Source: CAZUCE01 sp964619265 (lineage in GTDB: Bacteria; Planctomycetota; UBA1135; GCA-002686595). Taken from it: a stretch of DNA of 49,278 nt. The stretch covers positions 1-49,278 of the forward strand of contig CAZUCE010000032.1 of the NCBI GenBank assembly GCA_964619265.1. Reading direction: 5' to 3'. The notes beneath the pieces are model-generated. The model was not told where the DNA came from. It was given only the letters and a program-made list of their open reading frames with translations, and did no database searches. The position numbers were made by a program, and so were the translations under genes. Below, one piece after another: positions 8,104 to 16,593 of the stretch; within the stretch, counting starts at the first letter, position 1, and every line of letters begins with the position of its first letter.

Positions 8104-11100
8104 CGGGGTGGAAAAGCGGGAGGCTCGGATCGGTTCGCGGAAGAGGGCCCGGAGTTTCGCACGGCCTGGCCGAGGGGTACCAGCTCCAGGGAGGGATCCA
8201 AGCCCGATCGCCCGAGCCGACCGCTGCGGGCGAGTCGAGCGCGCGCGGCGACCACAAAGGCGGCTTCCTCGGCCGAAGCGGCCCGCTGAAGGACGCGCAG
8301 GGCCTGATCCAGCTCGCGGGCCTCGCGGCCATCGAGACGTGCCAGTCCAAGGGCCGCCCAGCGCCCCAATTGGGTCAAGGTCCTCGGGTCCACGGATTCA
8401 GGGGACCGGCCGGCAGCCTCGATCTCCAGGCCGCGTGCCAACTCCAGCAGGTAGGCCGGATCCAATCGGGCGCCTAGGGCATCCAGGGAGCCAAGGCCCT
8501 CGGCGAGCCGCCCGGCCCGGGCCAAGGCCACCGCCAGGTTGCGCTCGCGCCGGTAGCGGAAAGCCGGATCTGAACCGGCCTGGTCCGCATGGCGCTGGAC
8601 GAGGTCGGACTCCGCGAGCGCGAGAGGGCCAAACAGCAGGCCCCGGGTCAGCCGCCGATCCAACAAGCCCCGGCGGGCGCAGCCGAGCTCAAGCTCCTCC
8701 AGCAAGTGGTCCAACTCCTCAAGGGTGCCCGGGACGAGCAGATCGAGTCCTAACTCCTCGGCGAGCGCGGTGGCCGCGGCCGGTGCCGCACCGGAAAGTC
8801 CCGCGTCGTGTGCCCGTCGAATGTCGTCGGTCAAGGCCACGAGCGCGGCGCTGGCCTCGGGTGCCGCGCTGCTCGCAAGCGAACGCGCCGCGCCGACCCG
8901 CCGCTCGTGGAAGCCACTGCGGCGCGCCGCGCGTTCGAGGGCTTCGACCGAAGAAGGAAGTTGGCTCGACTGCAGTGCGGTCAAGGCCATTTGGGCGCGA
9001 ATTTCAGTCTCCAAACTGTCGAGCGCCACCCGCTCCAGCAAACCGGCGCCACGCTCGTCGCCCGAACGCGCCAGCGCTTCAAACACGCGACCCAAAAGCC
9101 CCAGGTCGCCTCGCTCGGCGCCGCGCAGCAAGACGCCGAGCCACAGGTGGCGCCGCGCTTCGCGCTCCGGCTGCGGTACCTGCGGACCGGAAAGCTGTAG
9201 GGCGATCTCCAACTCGGTGCGTTTGATCAAGTCCACCCGCGCCAGCTGCGCCAGGCGCTCGCGGCCGGATTCGCTGGCACCGAGCCTCGACGCCGCCGCC
9301 AGCCCCACCGCCTCGTCCGTGGGCAGCAGGCGAACAGCCTGGACCAAGTCCCCTTGCGCACGCTCGCCGGCAAAGCGGTCCAGTTCAACCAACAGGGAAG
9401 CAGCGGTTCGTCCGGCGTCTTCGGAACGCCCTTCGGCCTTCGCCGCCAGCTCGGTCACCAGCCATCGAGCCAGCTCGATGTGAACGCGCTCGGTGTACGG
9501 ACCACGGGACAGCAGCCTCGCCAGGCGCGTCCGCAGATCGTCGTGGTGCTCGCCGAGCTCCAGCAGGTCCTCCGTGAACGGCCCGGGCGAGAGTTCCGCG
9601 GTCAGCACACCGAGTCGATCGATGCGCTCATCCAAGGGCAGCTCGCGCCAGATCGAATGCAAGCGATCCAAAACCCGTTCGGCGCCCGGGGCGATGGCCA
9701 CCGCGCGAAACGCAGCCCGGGAGAGCTCGGGATCTTCGTCTTCGGCCAGCAGCAACAAGGCGTCGGTGGCCACGGGGTCTCCGCGGAGCGCCGCGAACTC
9801 CAGCGCGCTGGCCAATTCGGAGCGTTCCCCCCCTGGCAGAGATAGACCCAGCAGACGCATGACCGCGCCGCGCGGCCAGGACGGTTCGCGCGACAAGGCC
9901 GCGAACAGGAGCTGGCGCGACTCGGGGCTGCGCAGGTAATCGGGCCCATCGAGCGCTACCCGGCGCTGGCCCAAAACAGCTGCGGCCGCCTCGACCCACT
10001 CAAGACCCAGACTCCCACTCCACCTTTCGCCACGCTGGCTCACGTAGGGCGTCAAGCCAGCGAACAGACGATCGGAAAAGTTCGCTGCGGAGTCCAAGCC
10101 GGCGGAGACGCCGGGCATGCCAGATTTCGCCGCCGCACGCGCCGCCGGTTCGAGCTCGGTCAACTCATGGGCGCCCGCGAGCAGGGCGGCGCCCAAATCT
10201 TCGTCGGAGCTGCGCTGGATGCGGGCGAGAAGTTCGTCGGCGCGCTCATCGAGCGAACGTGCAGGGAACCAACCCTCGAGCAGCACGCGAACATCGCCGC
10301 GCCCCCCAGCGGCAAAGCGACCCGCCTCCGCCACGGCCCGCACACCGCGCCAGGTCAACCACAGCGCCAGCGCTTCCTCCGAGTTTGGGGGAAGCACCGC
10401 TTGCCTGGATTCGGCTTCGGCAAGCCAGGTGGCCAGGTTTTCCCAAGTGGATGCCGGCGGGGACTGAAGCGCCAGGCTGAACAAACCGTCAAACAGAACG
10501 CGCACGGAACTCTCCTGCGCACGTCGAACCAACTCCGCGGCGACCATGTCGCTCGCCCGCGGCTCGCGAGCGGCTCGTGCCCCCAAGCTGGCGAAGGCCT
10601 GCTCTCGAACCAGGGGATCCTCGTCGATGAGCAGCTGACCCAGCGCTACCAGCTCGCGCGCAGAACCGGCCACCCCGGGGCCTGTCTCCGGACGGGCGCC
10701 GCTCCCTTCCCCTGGCAACGGCTCGCCAAGCACCTCCGCCAGCGCCCGGCGAGATTCGGGGGCGGGACTCCAAAGGGCTTCGCTGAGCATCCGAGGCGAA
10801 AGCTGCAAATCCAAAGGAGCGGAGGCAAAGCCCTCTCGAGCTCGCCAACGGAGCACGGCGAGAGCCTCCAGAGCGCGGGTGCGCACCACGGGATGTTCGT
10901 CCGCCCAGCCGAGACGAAGCGCTGTGAGCTGGGCAGGCTCAATCGGCGCAGCGTTCACGGCCCACCTTCGGCGAAGGGCCTCGAGGCGGTCGGCGCGCGA
11001 AGTCCAGGATTCGGGGCCGTCCCCGGCCGCGGGCCCTTCGCCCGCCGCGGCAGCTTCGCGAATCGCCCACTCGCGGGCCACGCTGTCCCGAACGGCCGGC

Positions 11101-11381
11101 CCGGTGAACGGCGCGTCCACGGCGCCCTGCCCAGCTTGCGGCCGTTCGGCCTGGGCTTGGACTTGGGCCTGGGCCTGGGCCTGGATCGCACTCGCGGGAA
11201 GGGCCGTGGCTGTGCCGAGTACCGGCGACAGGCCAAGTCCCAGCGAAAGCCACGCCGCCAAGCGGAGACGATCTCTCCGGCCGGGCGACCACCTCGAACC
11301 GAACTTTGGGTCCACCAGACGGTGTACGCGCGCGGAATCCATGCGGTTCACGGTTCGTCCCAAGTTCAAAAGGGCCTTCAC
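8100..11381 (-). CDS. Large exported protein rich in helical HEAT-like repeats
   Basis: The predicted product is 1093 residues from a GTG at 11381. A GGAGG lies 7 bases before it (plus-strand 11389-11393), and the start overlaps the nnrD stop as GTGA, which supports this start over the ATG at 11342. A hydrophobic signal or anchor segment follows a long basic N-terminus (about residues 46-68). Next is a low-complexity Ala/Gln linker (AQAQAQVQAQAE) encoded by a hexamer-like repeat near 11152-11186. The rest is almost all Leu/Ala/Glu/Arg helices with recurring patterns such as EDPLVREQAFASLGARA, typical of HEAT or armadillo-like repeats. Such proteins usually serve as scaffolds. I cannot assign a partner. 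Its stop overlaps the thyX start. Confidence 0.8.
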   Translation of the reverse strand: MKALLNLGRTVNRMDSARVHRLVDPKFGSRWSPGRRDRLRLAAWLSLGLGLSPVLGTATALPASAIQAQAQAQVQAQAERPQAGQGAVDAPFTGPAVRDSVAREWAIREAAAAGEGPAAGDGPESWTSRADRLEALRRRWAVNAAPIEPAQLTALRLGWADEHPVVRTRALEALAVLRWRAREGFASAPLDLQLSPRMLSEALWSPAPESRRALAEVLGEPLPGEGSGARPETGPGVAGSARELVALGQLLIDEDPLVREQAFASLGARAAREPRASDMVAAELVRRAQESSVRVLFDGLFSLALQSPPASTWENLATWLAEAESRQAVLPPNSEEALALWLTWRGVRAVAEAGRFAAGGRGDVRVLLEGWFPARSLDERADELLARIQRSSDEDLGAALLAGAHELTELEPAARAAAKSGMPGVSAGLDSAANFSDRLFAGLTPYVSQRGERWSGSLGLEWVEAAAAVLGQRRVALDGPDYLRSPESRQLLFAALSREPSWPRGAVMRLLGLSLPGGERSELASALEFAALRGDPVATDALLLLAEDEDPELSRAAFRAVAIAPGAERVLDRLHSIWRELPLDERIDRLGVLTAELSPGPFTEDLLELGEHHDDLRTRLARLLSRGPYTERVHIELARWLVTELAAKAEGRSEDAGRTAASLLVELDRFAGERAQGDLVQAVRLLPTDEAVGLAAASRLGASESGRERLAQLARVDLIKRTELEIALQLSGPQVPQPEREARRHLWLGVLLRGAERGDLGLLGRVFEALARSGDERGAGLLERVALDSLETEIRAQMALTALQSSQLPSSVEALERAARRSGFHERRVGAARSLASSAAPEASAALVALTDDIRRAHDAGLSGAAPAAATALAEELGLDLLVPGTLEELDHLLEELELGCARRGLLDRRLTRGLLFGPLALAESDLVQRHADQAGSDPAFRYRRERNLAVALARAGRLAEGLGSLDALGARLDPAYLLELARGLEIEAAGRSPESVDPRTLTQLGRWAALGLARLDGREARELDQALRVLQRAASAEEAAFVVAARARLARSGRLGRSGLDPSLELVPLGQAVRNSGPSSANRSEPPAFPPR

Positions 11382-12265
11382 GAGCGGTCCTCCAGCCCAT
11401 GGACGGCGGCTGGCAGAGAATCGATCAAGTCCCGGGCGAGAACGCCGCGCGCGCCGCCGGCACCCCGGGCGAGCTCGCCGGCGCGAGCATGGGCCCAGAC
11501 GCCAGCGCAGGCCGCTTCGAAAGCCCCGAAGCCAGGCGGCGCCAAGGACGTGACCCAGGTGGCGAAGGCGCCGATCACGCCGCACAAAACGTCGCCGCTC
11601 CCCGCACTGGAAAGCTCCGGGCCACCCGCTGGACACGTCCAGCTGCGCTCCCCCTGACGGACGATCGTGCCCGGGCCTTTGAGAACCACCACCGCACCGG
11701 AGCGATCGGCCAGCTCCGCCGCTGCCGCGGCCCGTTCTTCCGGGTCGCTCCCCAGTGAGCCGGTCGCCGGGCGGCCGAGCAGGCGCGCAGCCTCCCCCGG
11801 ATGCGGAGTGAGAATCGCGCGGTCGCCCATGGTGTGCAGAGCCTCAGGCTCGCCAGCCAGGGCGTTCAGGGCTCCGGCGTCGAAAACCGCAAGGTGAGGC
11901 CAAAGCTCGATCACCTCCAGGGCCCAGCCGCGGGTGACCGGCTCTCGCGCGGGGTTCAACCCGGGACCGAGGACCACGGCGTGCTCGCTCCGCGAATCGA
12001 GTCGTTCGCACCAGGTGGCGTCGCCGTCCTCGCCGGCCGGCGTCAACACCGCTTCGGGGTGAACGATCGGCAGGACGCCGGCCAGCGCACCTTCGATGTC
12101 GAAGGCTCGAACCAGACCCGCGCCAGAGCGCAGAGCCGCCCCGACCACCAACAACGCAGCTCCGGGCATGTCGCGCGAACCAGCGGCGACCAGCAGCCGA
12201 CCCGCGTCGCCCTTGTGTCCTCGCAGAGAACGAACCGGGAGCGGTCGAGGCAGGGTCTCGCTCAA
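11378..12265 (-). CDS. nnrD: ADP/ATP-dependent NAD(P)H-hydrate dehydratase
   Basis: The predicted product is 295 residues. NnrD repairs hydrated NADH and NADPH. Motifs of the YjeF C-terminal, ribokinase-like fold are GHKGDAGRLLVAAGS near the N-terminus, LTPHPGEAARLLG, VVLKGPGTIV and SSAGSGDVLCGVIGAF with the catalytic Asp. The N-terminal epimerase domain (NnrE) usually fused to it in bacteria is absent, and no separate epimerase is in the window. I chose the TTG at 12265 because the frame further upstream overlaps the asparaginase gene, because the family normally begins about 20 residues before GHKGD, and because this TTG overlaps the upstream stop as TTGA. Its own stop overlaps the next start as GTGA. 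The rare TTG start is inferred from this pattern. Confidence 0.88.
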   Translation of the reverse strand: MSETLPRPLPVRSLRGHKGDAGRLLVAAGSRDMPGAALLVVGAALRSGAGLVRAFDIEGALAGVLPIVHPEAVLTPAGEDGDATWCERLDSRSEHAVVLGPGLNPAREPVTRGWALEVIELWPHLAVFDAGALNALAGEPEALHTMGDRAILTPHPGEAARLLGRPATGSLGSDPEERAAAAAELADRSGAVVVLKGPGTIVRQGERSWTCPAGGPELSSAGSGDVLCGVIGAFATWVTSLAPPGFGAFEAACAGVWAHARAGELARGAGGARGVLARDLIDSLPAAVHGLEDRS

Positions 12266-13314
12266 GGCTGAGAGGAACTGGAAGAGGAACTCGAATCGGG
12301 CGCGACCAACTCCAACGCTCCAACCTCGCGCCCGGCCCAGTTCTTCATGGGGCCCGGCGCCCAAGCCGCCAGCTGCGCGCGCTCGTTCCCATCGATCAAG
12401 TCGAACCGCTCGAGCAGCCCGACCACCAGCGGCCCCAGTGCCCGCGCGCCTCCATCTTCGATCTTGAGCGCCAACCCGAGATCGCGTCCCCGCACGCCGA
12501 TCACGTAAACGCTCTCCGCCCCCACCTTGGCGAACAATCGGCCGCCGCTGGCTGCGATCAAGTCGGTGCACAGCCGCTTCCAGTTGCCGGCCACGAGCGC
12601 GGGATGCGCGGCGACCGCTTCGCCGATGCGCTCGCAGGCCGCTCGCCGCCGGGACTCGAGGCGTTCCGGGTTCGCGAGTTTTGCGAAGGCGTGGGCGAGT
12701 TCCTGGAGGCCGAGGCTCAGGGTCGGCGCACTGCAGCCGTCGACGGCGTAGCGCAGGCCAACCGGATCGCGCTCGCACATTTCACCGACCGCCTCGAACA
12801 CGGCGCGCTGCACAGGCGAATCGGGATCGAGATAGTCGTTTGGATCGGCATCGAGATGTCTGGCGAGGGTCAAGAACCCTGCGTGCTTGCCGGAGCAATT
12901 GTTGTGCAGCGGGCTTCCCGAGAGTCCGCGTTCTTTCAGCTCCGAACGCGCAGCCCGGTCGCGGGGCGGCTGGGGTCCGCAGCGCAGGCCGGCTTCCCCC
13001 AACCCGAGCCGATCGAGCCAAGCTTCGACCGGTCCCGTATGGCAGGCCTCGCCATCGTGGGAGGACACCGCCAGGGCGATTTCGTGGGAGGCCAGCTCGA
13101 ATCTCTCCGCCGCCCCTGACTCGATCAGCGGCAGGGCTTGGAGACCTTTGATGGCGCTGCGAGCCAAAATTTCGGCTTGGGGGTCGCCGCCCGAAGCCTG
13201 CAAACGGCCCGAAGAATCGACCAGGGCGAACGACCCGCGATGACGCGACTCGACGAAATCCCCCCGCCGGACCTGGATCAGAACGGGCTCGGCGGTGGTT
13301 TTTCGTTCGATCAT
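12262..13314 (-). CDS. Asparaginase II-family protein
   Basis: The predicted product is 350 residues from an ATG at 13314. It matches the L-asparaginase II family (the type first described in Rhizobium), a serine-hydrolase-like group not related to E. coli AnsB. Typical segments are VLIQVRRGDFVESRH near the N-terminus, SSHDGEACHTGPVEAWL, SPLHNNCSGKHAGFL and YAVDGCSAPTLSLGLQELA. No signal peptide is visible, so it is probably cytoplasmic. The C-terminus ends in a run of eight serines. It is the first gene of the - strand operon, and a 182-base divergent region with repeats separates it from the + strand BFN gene. Substrate is not proven, because the family includes members of unclear activity. 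Confidence 0.88.
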   Translation of the reverse strand: MIERKTTAEPVLIQVRRGDFVESRHRGSFALVDSSGRLQASGGDPQAEILARSAIKGLQALPLIESGAAERFELASHEIALAVSSHDGEACHTGPVEAWLDRLGLGEAGLRCGPQPPRDRAARSELKERGLSGSPLHNNCSGKHAGFLTLARHLDADPNDYLDPDSPVQRAVFEAVGEMCERDPVGLRYAVDGCSAPTLSLGLQELAHAFAKLANPERLESRRRAACERIGEAVAAHPALVAGNWKRLCTDLIAASGGRLFAKVGAESVYVIGVRGRDLGLALKIEDGGARALGPLVVGLLERFDLIDGNERAQLAAWAPGPMKNWAGREVGALELVAPDSSSSSSSSQP

Positions 13315-13394
13315 CGGAGGCGCAAGAAGGGGCGGAGCAGGCGGGTCTAGCTTCGGAATTCTACGAGCCGCCCTCCTCGGGAGCCCCTCTGGGT

Positions 13395-13459
13395 ACACCT
13401 ACCGCGCGGGAACACCCACCGCGCGGGAACTCCGGCGGAAGCTGCAACCCGCGCGGTAG
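13395..13459. promoter_or_regulatory. Repeat/inverted-repeat cluster in a divergent promoter region
   Basis: A 17-base unit (ACACCTACCGCGCGGGA) occurs in tandem at 13395-13411 and, with one change, at 13412-13428. Its core CTACCGCGCGGG (13399-13410) is perfectly inverted as CCCGCGCGGTAG at 13448-13459. The cluster lies between the divergent asparaginase and BFN genes. A regulator binding site or a long-loop hairpin are both possible. No regulator gene is adjacent. Confidence 0.5.
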
Positions 13460-13496
13460 ACGCGTACCCGGCTTCGGTCCCACAATAGAAGCAGCC

Positions 13497-14003
13497 ATGA
13501 GCGACGAGACAGAACCGAATAGCCCTCCCCCGGACCCGGGCGAGAGTCCGGGAGACGAACAGGGCGGCAGCTCTGGCTCCGGCTCGACGCTCCACGAGGT
13601 TCGGCTGGAGCGTGTCGTGCTCTATGACAGCGCCGATCGACAGCACCTGGTCCTTCGCGAGCGCGCGGGAGATCGCAGTTTCCCGATCGTCATCGGCAAC
13701 TTCGAAGCCCACGAGATTCAGCGCGTGGTCAGCGGCGTCGAATCCGAACGGCCCCTGACCCACCGGCTCCTGGTCGACACCTTGCGGTCCCTGGGGGCCC
13801 AGCTGGTATCGGTCAATATCGTCGCCCTGGCCCGCGGGACGTTTTATGCGCGACTCGACCTGGAAGGCCCGGACGGGACCCTCCTCGAGGTCGATGCACG
13901 CCCCAGCGACGCGATCGCCCTCGCCATGCGCACGGCCTGCCCCATCCGGGTGGCCGAATCGGTCTTGCGCAACGCCGCCTCGCCAGCGGACGGCGAGGCC
14001 TGA
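13497..14003 (+). CDS. Bifunctional nuclease (BFN/DUF151) family protein
   Basis: The predicted product is 168 residues. An acidic, Pro/Ser/Gly-rich N-terminal tail of about 30 residues is followed by the BFN (DUF151) domain. Family marks include RSFPIVIGNFEAHEIQR, RPLTHRLLVDTL, GTFYARL and the conserved VDARPSDAIALAMRT near the end. Members have been reported with RNase/DNase activity, but their role in bacteria is unclear. The start is the ATG at 13497. The gene stands alone, divergent from the asparaginase operon and followed by the protease genes after 221 bases. Confidence 0.9.
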   Translation: MSDETEPNSPPPDPGESPGDEQGGSSGSGSTLHEVRLERVVLYDSADRQHLVLRERAGDRSFPIVIGNFEAHEIQRVVSGVESERPLTHRLLVDTLRSLGAQLVSVNIVALARGTFYARLDLEGPDGTLLEVDARPSDAIALAMRTACPIRVAESVLRNAASPADGEA

Positions 14004-14224
14004 GGCCCCTCAGAGCCCGAATCCGGCCCGCAACCGGCCGGCCTGTCCAGATTTCCTAGGATAGGCTTCGATTGGGGAGGGAATGCGCGCAACGAGGGGA
14101 TCCTCCGGGCACGCGTATACGTCTAAATCGTGACGTCGAACCCTGGGCACGGCCGCACGGGCCCATGGTTTACCCTTGCATCGTCCCCCCCTACTTCTCG
14201 GTCCACGCACCAGACTTCATCCCG

Positions 14225-16192
14225 ATGCATATCAACGCGACCAGCGCCTGCGCGCTCTTGGCCGGCCTGGCCATGGCTGCCCCCGCCGTAGCCCAACAGT
14301 CCTTCGGAGGCCTCCCGGCTAGCCGCTGGGCCGAACTGGCCACCCCCGCCGCCCTCGAGATGACCGGAGTCCCGGACGTCGCCGCCTACATGGCCGAGGA
14401 CGAGGCCCGCGCTCACCGCCCGCTGCGCTACGGCGCGCTCCTTGATGTGGACTACAGCATCGAGAACGCCGGCATCTGGGAGACCACCGCGGATGGAACC
14501 GACGTTTGGCGCCTGCGCATCATCGCTCCCGGCTCCAAGTCCATCGCTCTCGAGTTCTCCCAGTTCAACCTCCCCGAAGGCGCCGAGATGTACGTCTGGG
14601 AAGACGGCGTCGAGACCGTTTTGGGTGCGTACACCAGCTTCAACAACCGCGAGGACAACGGCTTTGTGTTCGAACCGTTCCCCGGTGAGAGCCTCGTGCT
14701 CGAGGTCGTCCAGCCGAGCTTCGTCGAGTTCCCGGCCGAGGTGGCCGTCTCGACGGTGATCTACGACTACCGCGGCGTATTCGAGCTCGAAAAGGGCCTG
14801 AACCTCCAGGAGATCAGCGGCGGAGACGGATCGGAAGGCTCCTGCACGATCGATGTGAACTGCCCCCAAGGCGACGACTGGGAAGTCCAAAAGCGCTCGA
14901 CGGTTCGGACGATTTCCGGTGGCTCGCTGTGCTCTGGCGCGCTGATCAACAACGGTTCAGGTGACCTGACCCAGTACGTGCTAACCGCGAACCACTGCGG
15001 ACAAGGATCCAACACGATCTTCCGGTTCAACTACCAGTCGAGTTCCTGCGGAGGCGGTAGCGCACCCACGAACCAAAACGTGTCGGGCGCCACGCTGCTC
15101 ACCACCAGCTCAGTGGTTGACAGTCGCTTCATGCGGATCAACAGCCCGATCCCGAGCTCCTACAACCCCTACTGGGCCGGCTGGAGCCGCTCGGGCAGCG
15201 GCGCAGACTTTACCTACGCATTCGCCCTGGGACACCCCGGCGGTGGTCCGAAGACCATCACCATCGACGGCAACGGTGCCTCGGCCGCCACTAGCTTCTG
15301 GAACCTCGTATGGAGCGAGGGAATGCTCCAGGGCGGCAACTCCGGCGGCCCGCTGTTTGACCAGAACGGACGGATCCGCGGAAACGCCTGCTGCGTAAAC
15401 TCGTTGACCCAGTGCAACGGTCAGTCGGCCAGCTTCGGTCGATTCGACCGTTTCTGGCAGCAGAACGGCTTGGCCCAGTGGCTCGATCCGAACGGCATGA
15501 ACCTCCAGTTCATGGACGGAACCGACGTCAACGGCGGCGGCGGCCCCTCGGCGCCGACGATCAGCTCGGCCTCCCCGGCCTCGCAACCGGTCGTCAACCC
15601 CGAAGGCCCGCTCGACGTGGTCATCACCGGCACCGGTTTCCTGGGCGCCATCGACCTTCGCGTCGACGGCGTGTCGCTGCCCAGCCTGCCCCCTTCGTGG
15701 TCGGTCAACTCGGACACCCAGATCACGATCTTTGATCTGCCCCAGCAAGACTCGCTGGGCCCGAAGACCATCGAACTCGTGACCCACGGCGGCACGGCCA
15801 CCGTGTCCCACACGATCGTCGCGAACTTTGCGGAGCCGGTCCTCGACCTGCTGCTCTCCGATCCCGCGTTCCTCATCAGCGCCCTCGGCATCCAGGCTTA
15901 CGTCGGATCGCTGCCGAACGACGTAGCGATCCTCGCGGTGTCGACTTCGAACCTGCCCTCGGTCCTCCCGGGCCTGGTGAGCCTCGACATCGGCAACAAC
16001 TTCACCGAGGTCTTCAACTTCGGGACGCAGACCATCGATCCCACCTCGGGCTACGCCTTCTGGTCGGTCCCGCTCCAACCCGCACTGCCGATCGGGCTCA
16101 AGCTCTACGTGCAAGCGGTCGTCATCGACGGCGCGTTCCCGGTCCTGCCGGTAACGACCACGAACGTTCAGTCTGGAACCAAGCTGTTCTAA
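14225..16192 (+). CDS. Secreted trypsin-fold serine protease (lysyl endopeptidase-like), copy 1
   Basis: The predicted product is 655 residues from the ATG at 14225, which opens into a signal peptide (residues 1 to about 24, ending APAVAQQ). An N-terminal region of about 200 residues, possibly a propeptide or beta-sandwich domain, precedes the protease. The triad is His257 (LTANHCG), Asp299 (VVDSRFMRI) and Ser373 (GGNSGGPLF). The arrangement resembles lysyl endopeptidase, with several Cys that may form disulfides. From about residue 435 there is an IPT/TIG-like domain (SPASQPVVNPEGPLDVVITG), then a C-terminal domain of unknown function ending NVQSGTKLF. It is probably exported. A close paralogue follows. 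Substrate specificity cannot be read from sequence here. Confidence 0.92.
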   Translation: MHINATSACALLAGLAMAAPAVAQQSFGGLPASRWAELATPAALEMTGVPDVAAYMAEDEARAHRPLRYGALLDVDYSIENAGIWETTADGTDVWRLRIIAPGSKSIALEFSQFNLPEGAEMYVWEDGVETVLGAYTSFNNREDNGFVFEPFPGESLVLEVVQPSFVEFPAEVAVSTVIYDYRGVFELEKGLNLQEISGGDGSEGSCTIDVNCPQGDDWEVQKRSTVRTISGGSLCSGALINNGSGDLTQYVLTANHCGQGSNTIFRFNYQSSSCGGGSAPTNQNVSGATLLTTSSVVDSRFMRINSPIPSSYNPYWAGWSRSGSGADFTYAFALGHPGGGPKTITIDGNGASAATSFWNLVWSEGMLQGGNSGGPLFDQNGRIRGNACCVNSLTQCNGQSASFGRFDRFWQQNGLAQWLDPNGMNLQFMDGTDVNGGGGPSAPTISSASPASQPVVNPEGPLDVVITGTGFLGAIDLRVDGVSLPSLPPSWSVNSDTQITIFDLPQQDSLGPKTIELVTHGGTATVSHTIVANFAEPVLDLLLSDPAFLISALGIQAYVGSLPNDVAILAVSTSNLPSVLPGLVSLDIGNNFTEVFNFGTQTIDPTSGYAFWSVPLQPALPIGLKLYVQAVVIDGAFPVLPVTTTNVQSGTKLF

Positions 16193-16214
16193 GACTGTTC
16201 CGCCCGGACTCTGA

Positions 16215-16234
16215 AGCCGAAGCAGCCTTCGGCT
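16215..16234. terminator. Terminator-like hairpin after protease copy 1
   Basis: AGCCGAAG (16215-16222) and CTTCGGCT (16227-16234) form a perfect 8-bp stem with a 4-base loop, 23 bases after the stop codon. There is no T tract, only CCAAATTT, so termination is possible but unproven. Confidence 0.5.
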
Positions 16235-16247
16235 CCAAATTTCCGGT

Positions 16248-16304
16248 CCAGCGAGCCGCCCTCGACCCATGGCCATCGGCCTTGGATCGGGGGCGGCTCG
16301 CTGG
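16248..16304. repeat. Perfect 13-bp inverted repeat with 31-base loop
   Basis: CCAGCGAGCCGCC (16248-16260) is exactly inverted as GGCGGCTCGCTGG (16292-16304). It lies in the leader region of the second protease gene. It could be a regulatory RNA hairpin or part of a terminator. Confidence 0.75.
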
Positions 16305-16593
16305 GTGTCGGGGCCGCCGCTGGCCCAAACACCAAGGGAAACCGAGCGCCGAGCCGCCCTCGAAGCGACCCAAAAGCGCGTCCGTGCCCTCAAATTTCAG
16401 GAGCAAGCCGTGGAGGGGATCCCCAAAGGAGTCTGAAGGGTCTACCTTTGAGCGCCCTTCCTCGTTTCGGAAGCGCTGCAACGCAGTCCTGGGCAAGGAT
16501 CGAGCGTGCAGCCGGCTGCGAGGTTTCTGCCACGGGCTGCCGGCTGTAGCCGTTCGTTTCGCTTCTCGGTTCAAGCACACCCAACTCGCCACG

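Larger units (their letters stand above)
16193..16593. other. 401-base non-coding region between the tandem proteases
   Basis: I see no convincing gene. The region holds a terminator-like hairpin (16215-16234), a perfect long inverted repeat (16248-16304), and a 13-base direct repeat GAGCCGCCCTCGA at 16252-16264 and again near 16350. The frame open from 16282 into the second protease is rejected because the signal peptide begins at 16594. Confidence 0.7.

Noticed and set aside
11152..11186. Hexamer-like repeat as a phase-variable tract
   Set aside because: The repeat is imperfect and in frame (Ala/Gln codons), and a 6-base unit change would not shift the frame, so on/off switching is unlikely.
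10167..11657. Long + strand frame of about 496 codons opposite the large repeat-rich exported protein
   Set aside because: The Arg/Pro/Gly-rich product is typical of an antisense frame in GC-rich DNA. The - strand gene has a Shine-Dalgarno and stop/start overlaps.
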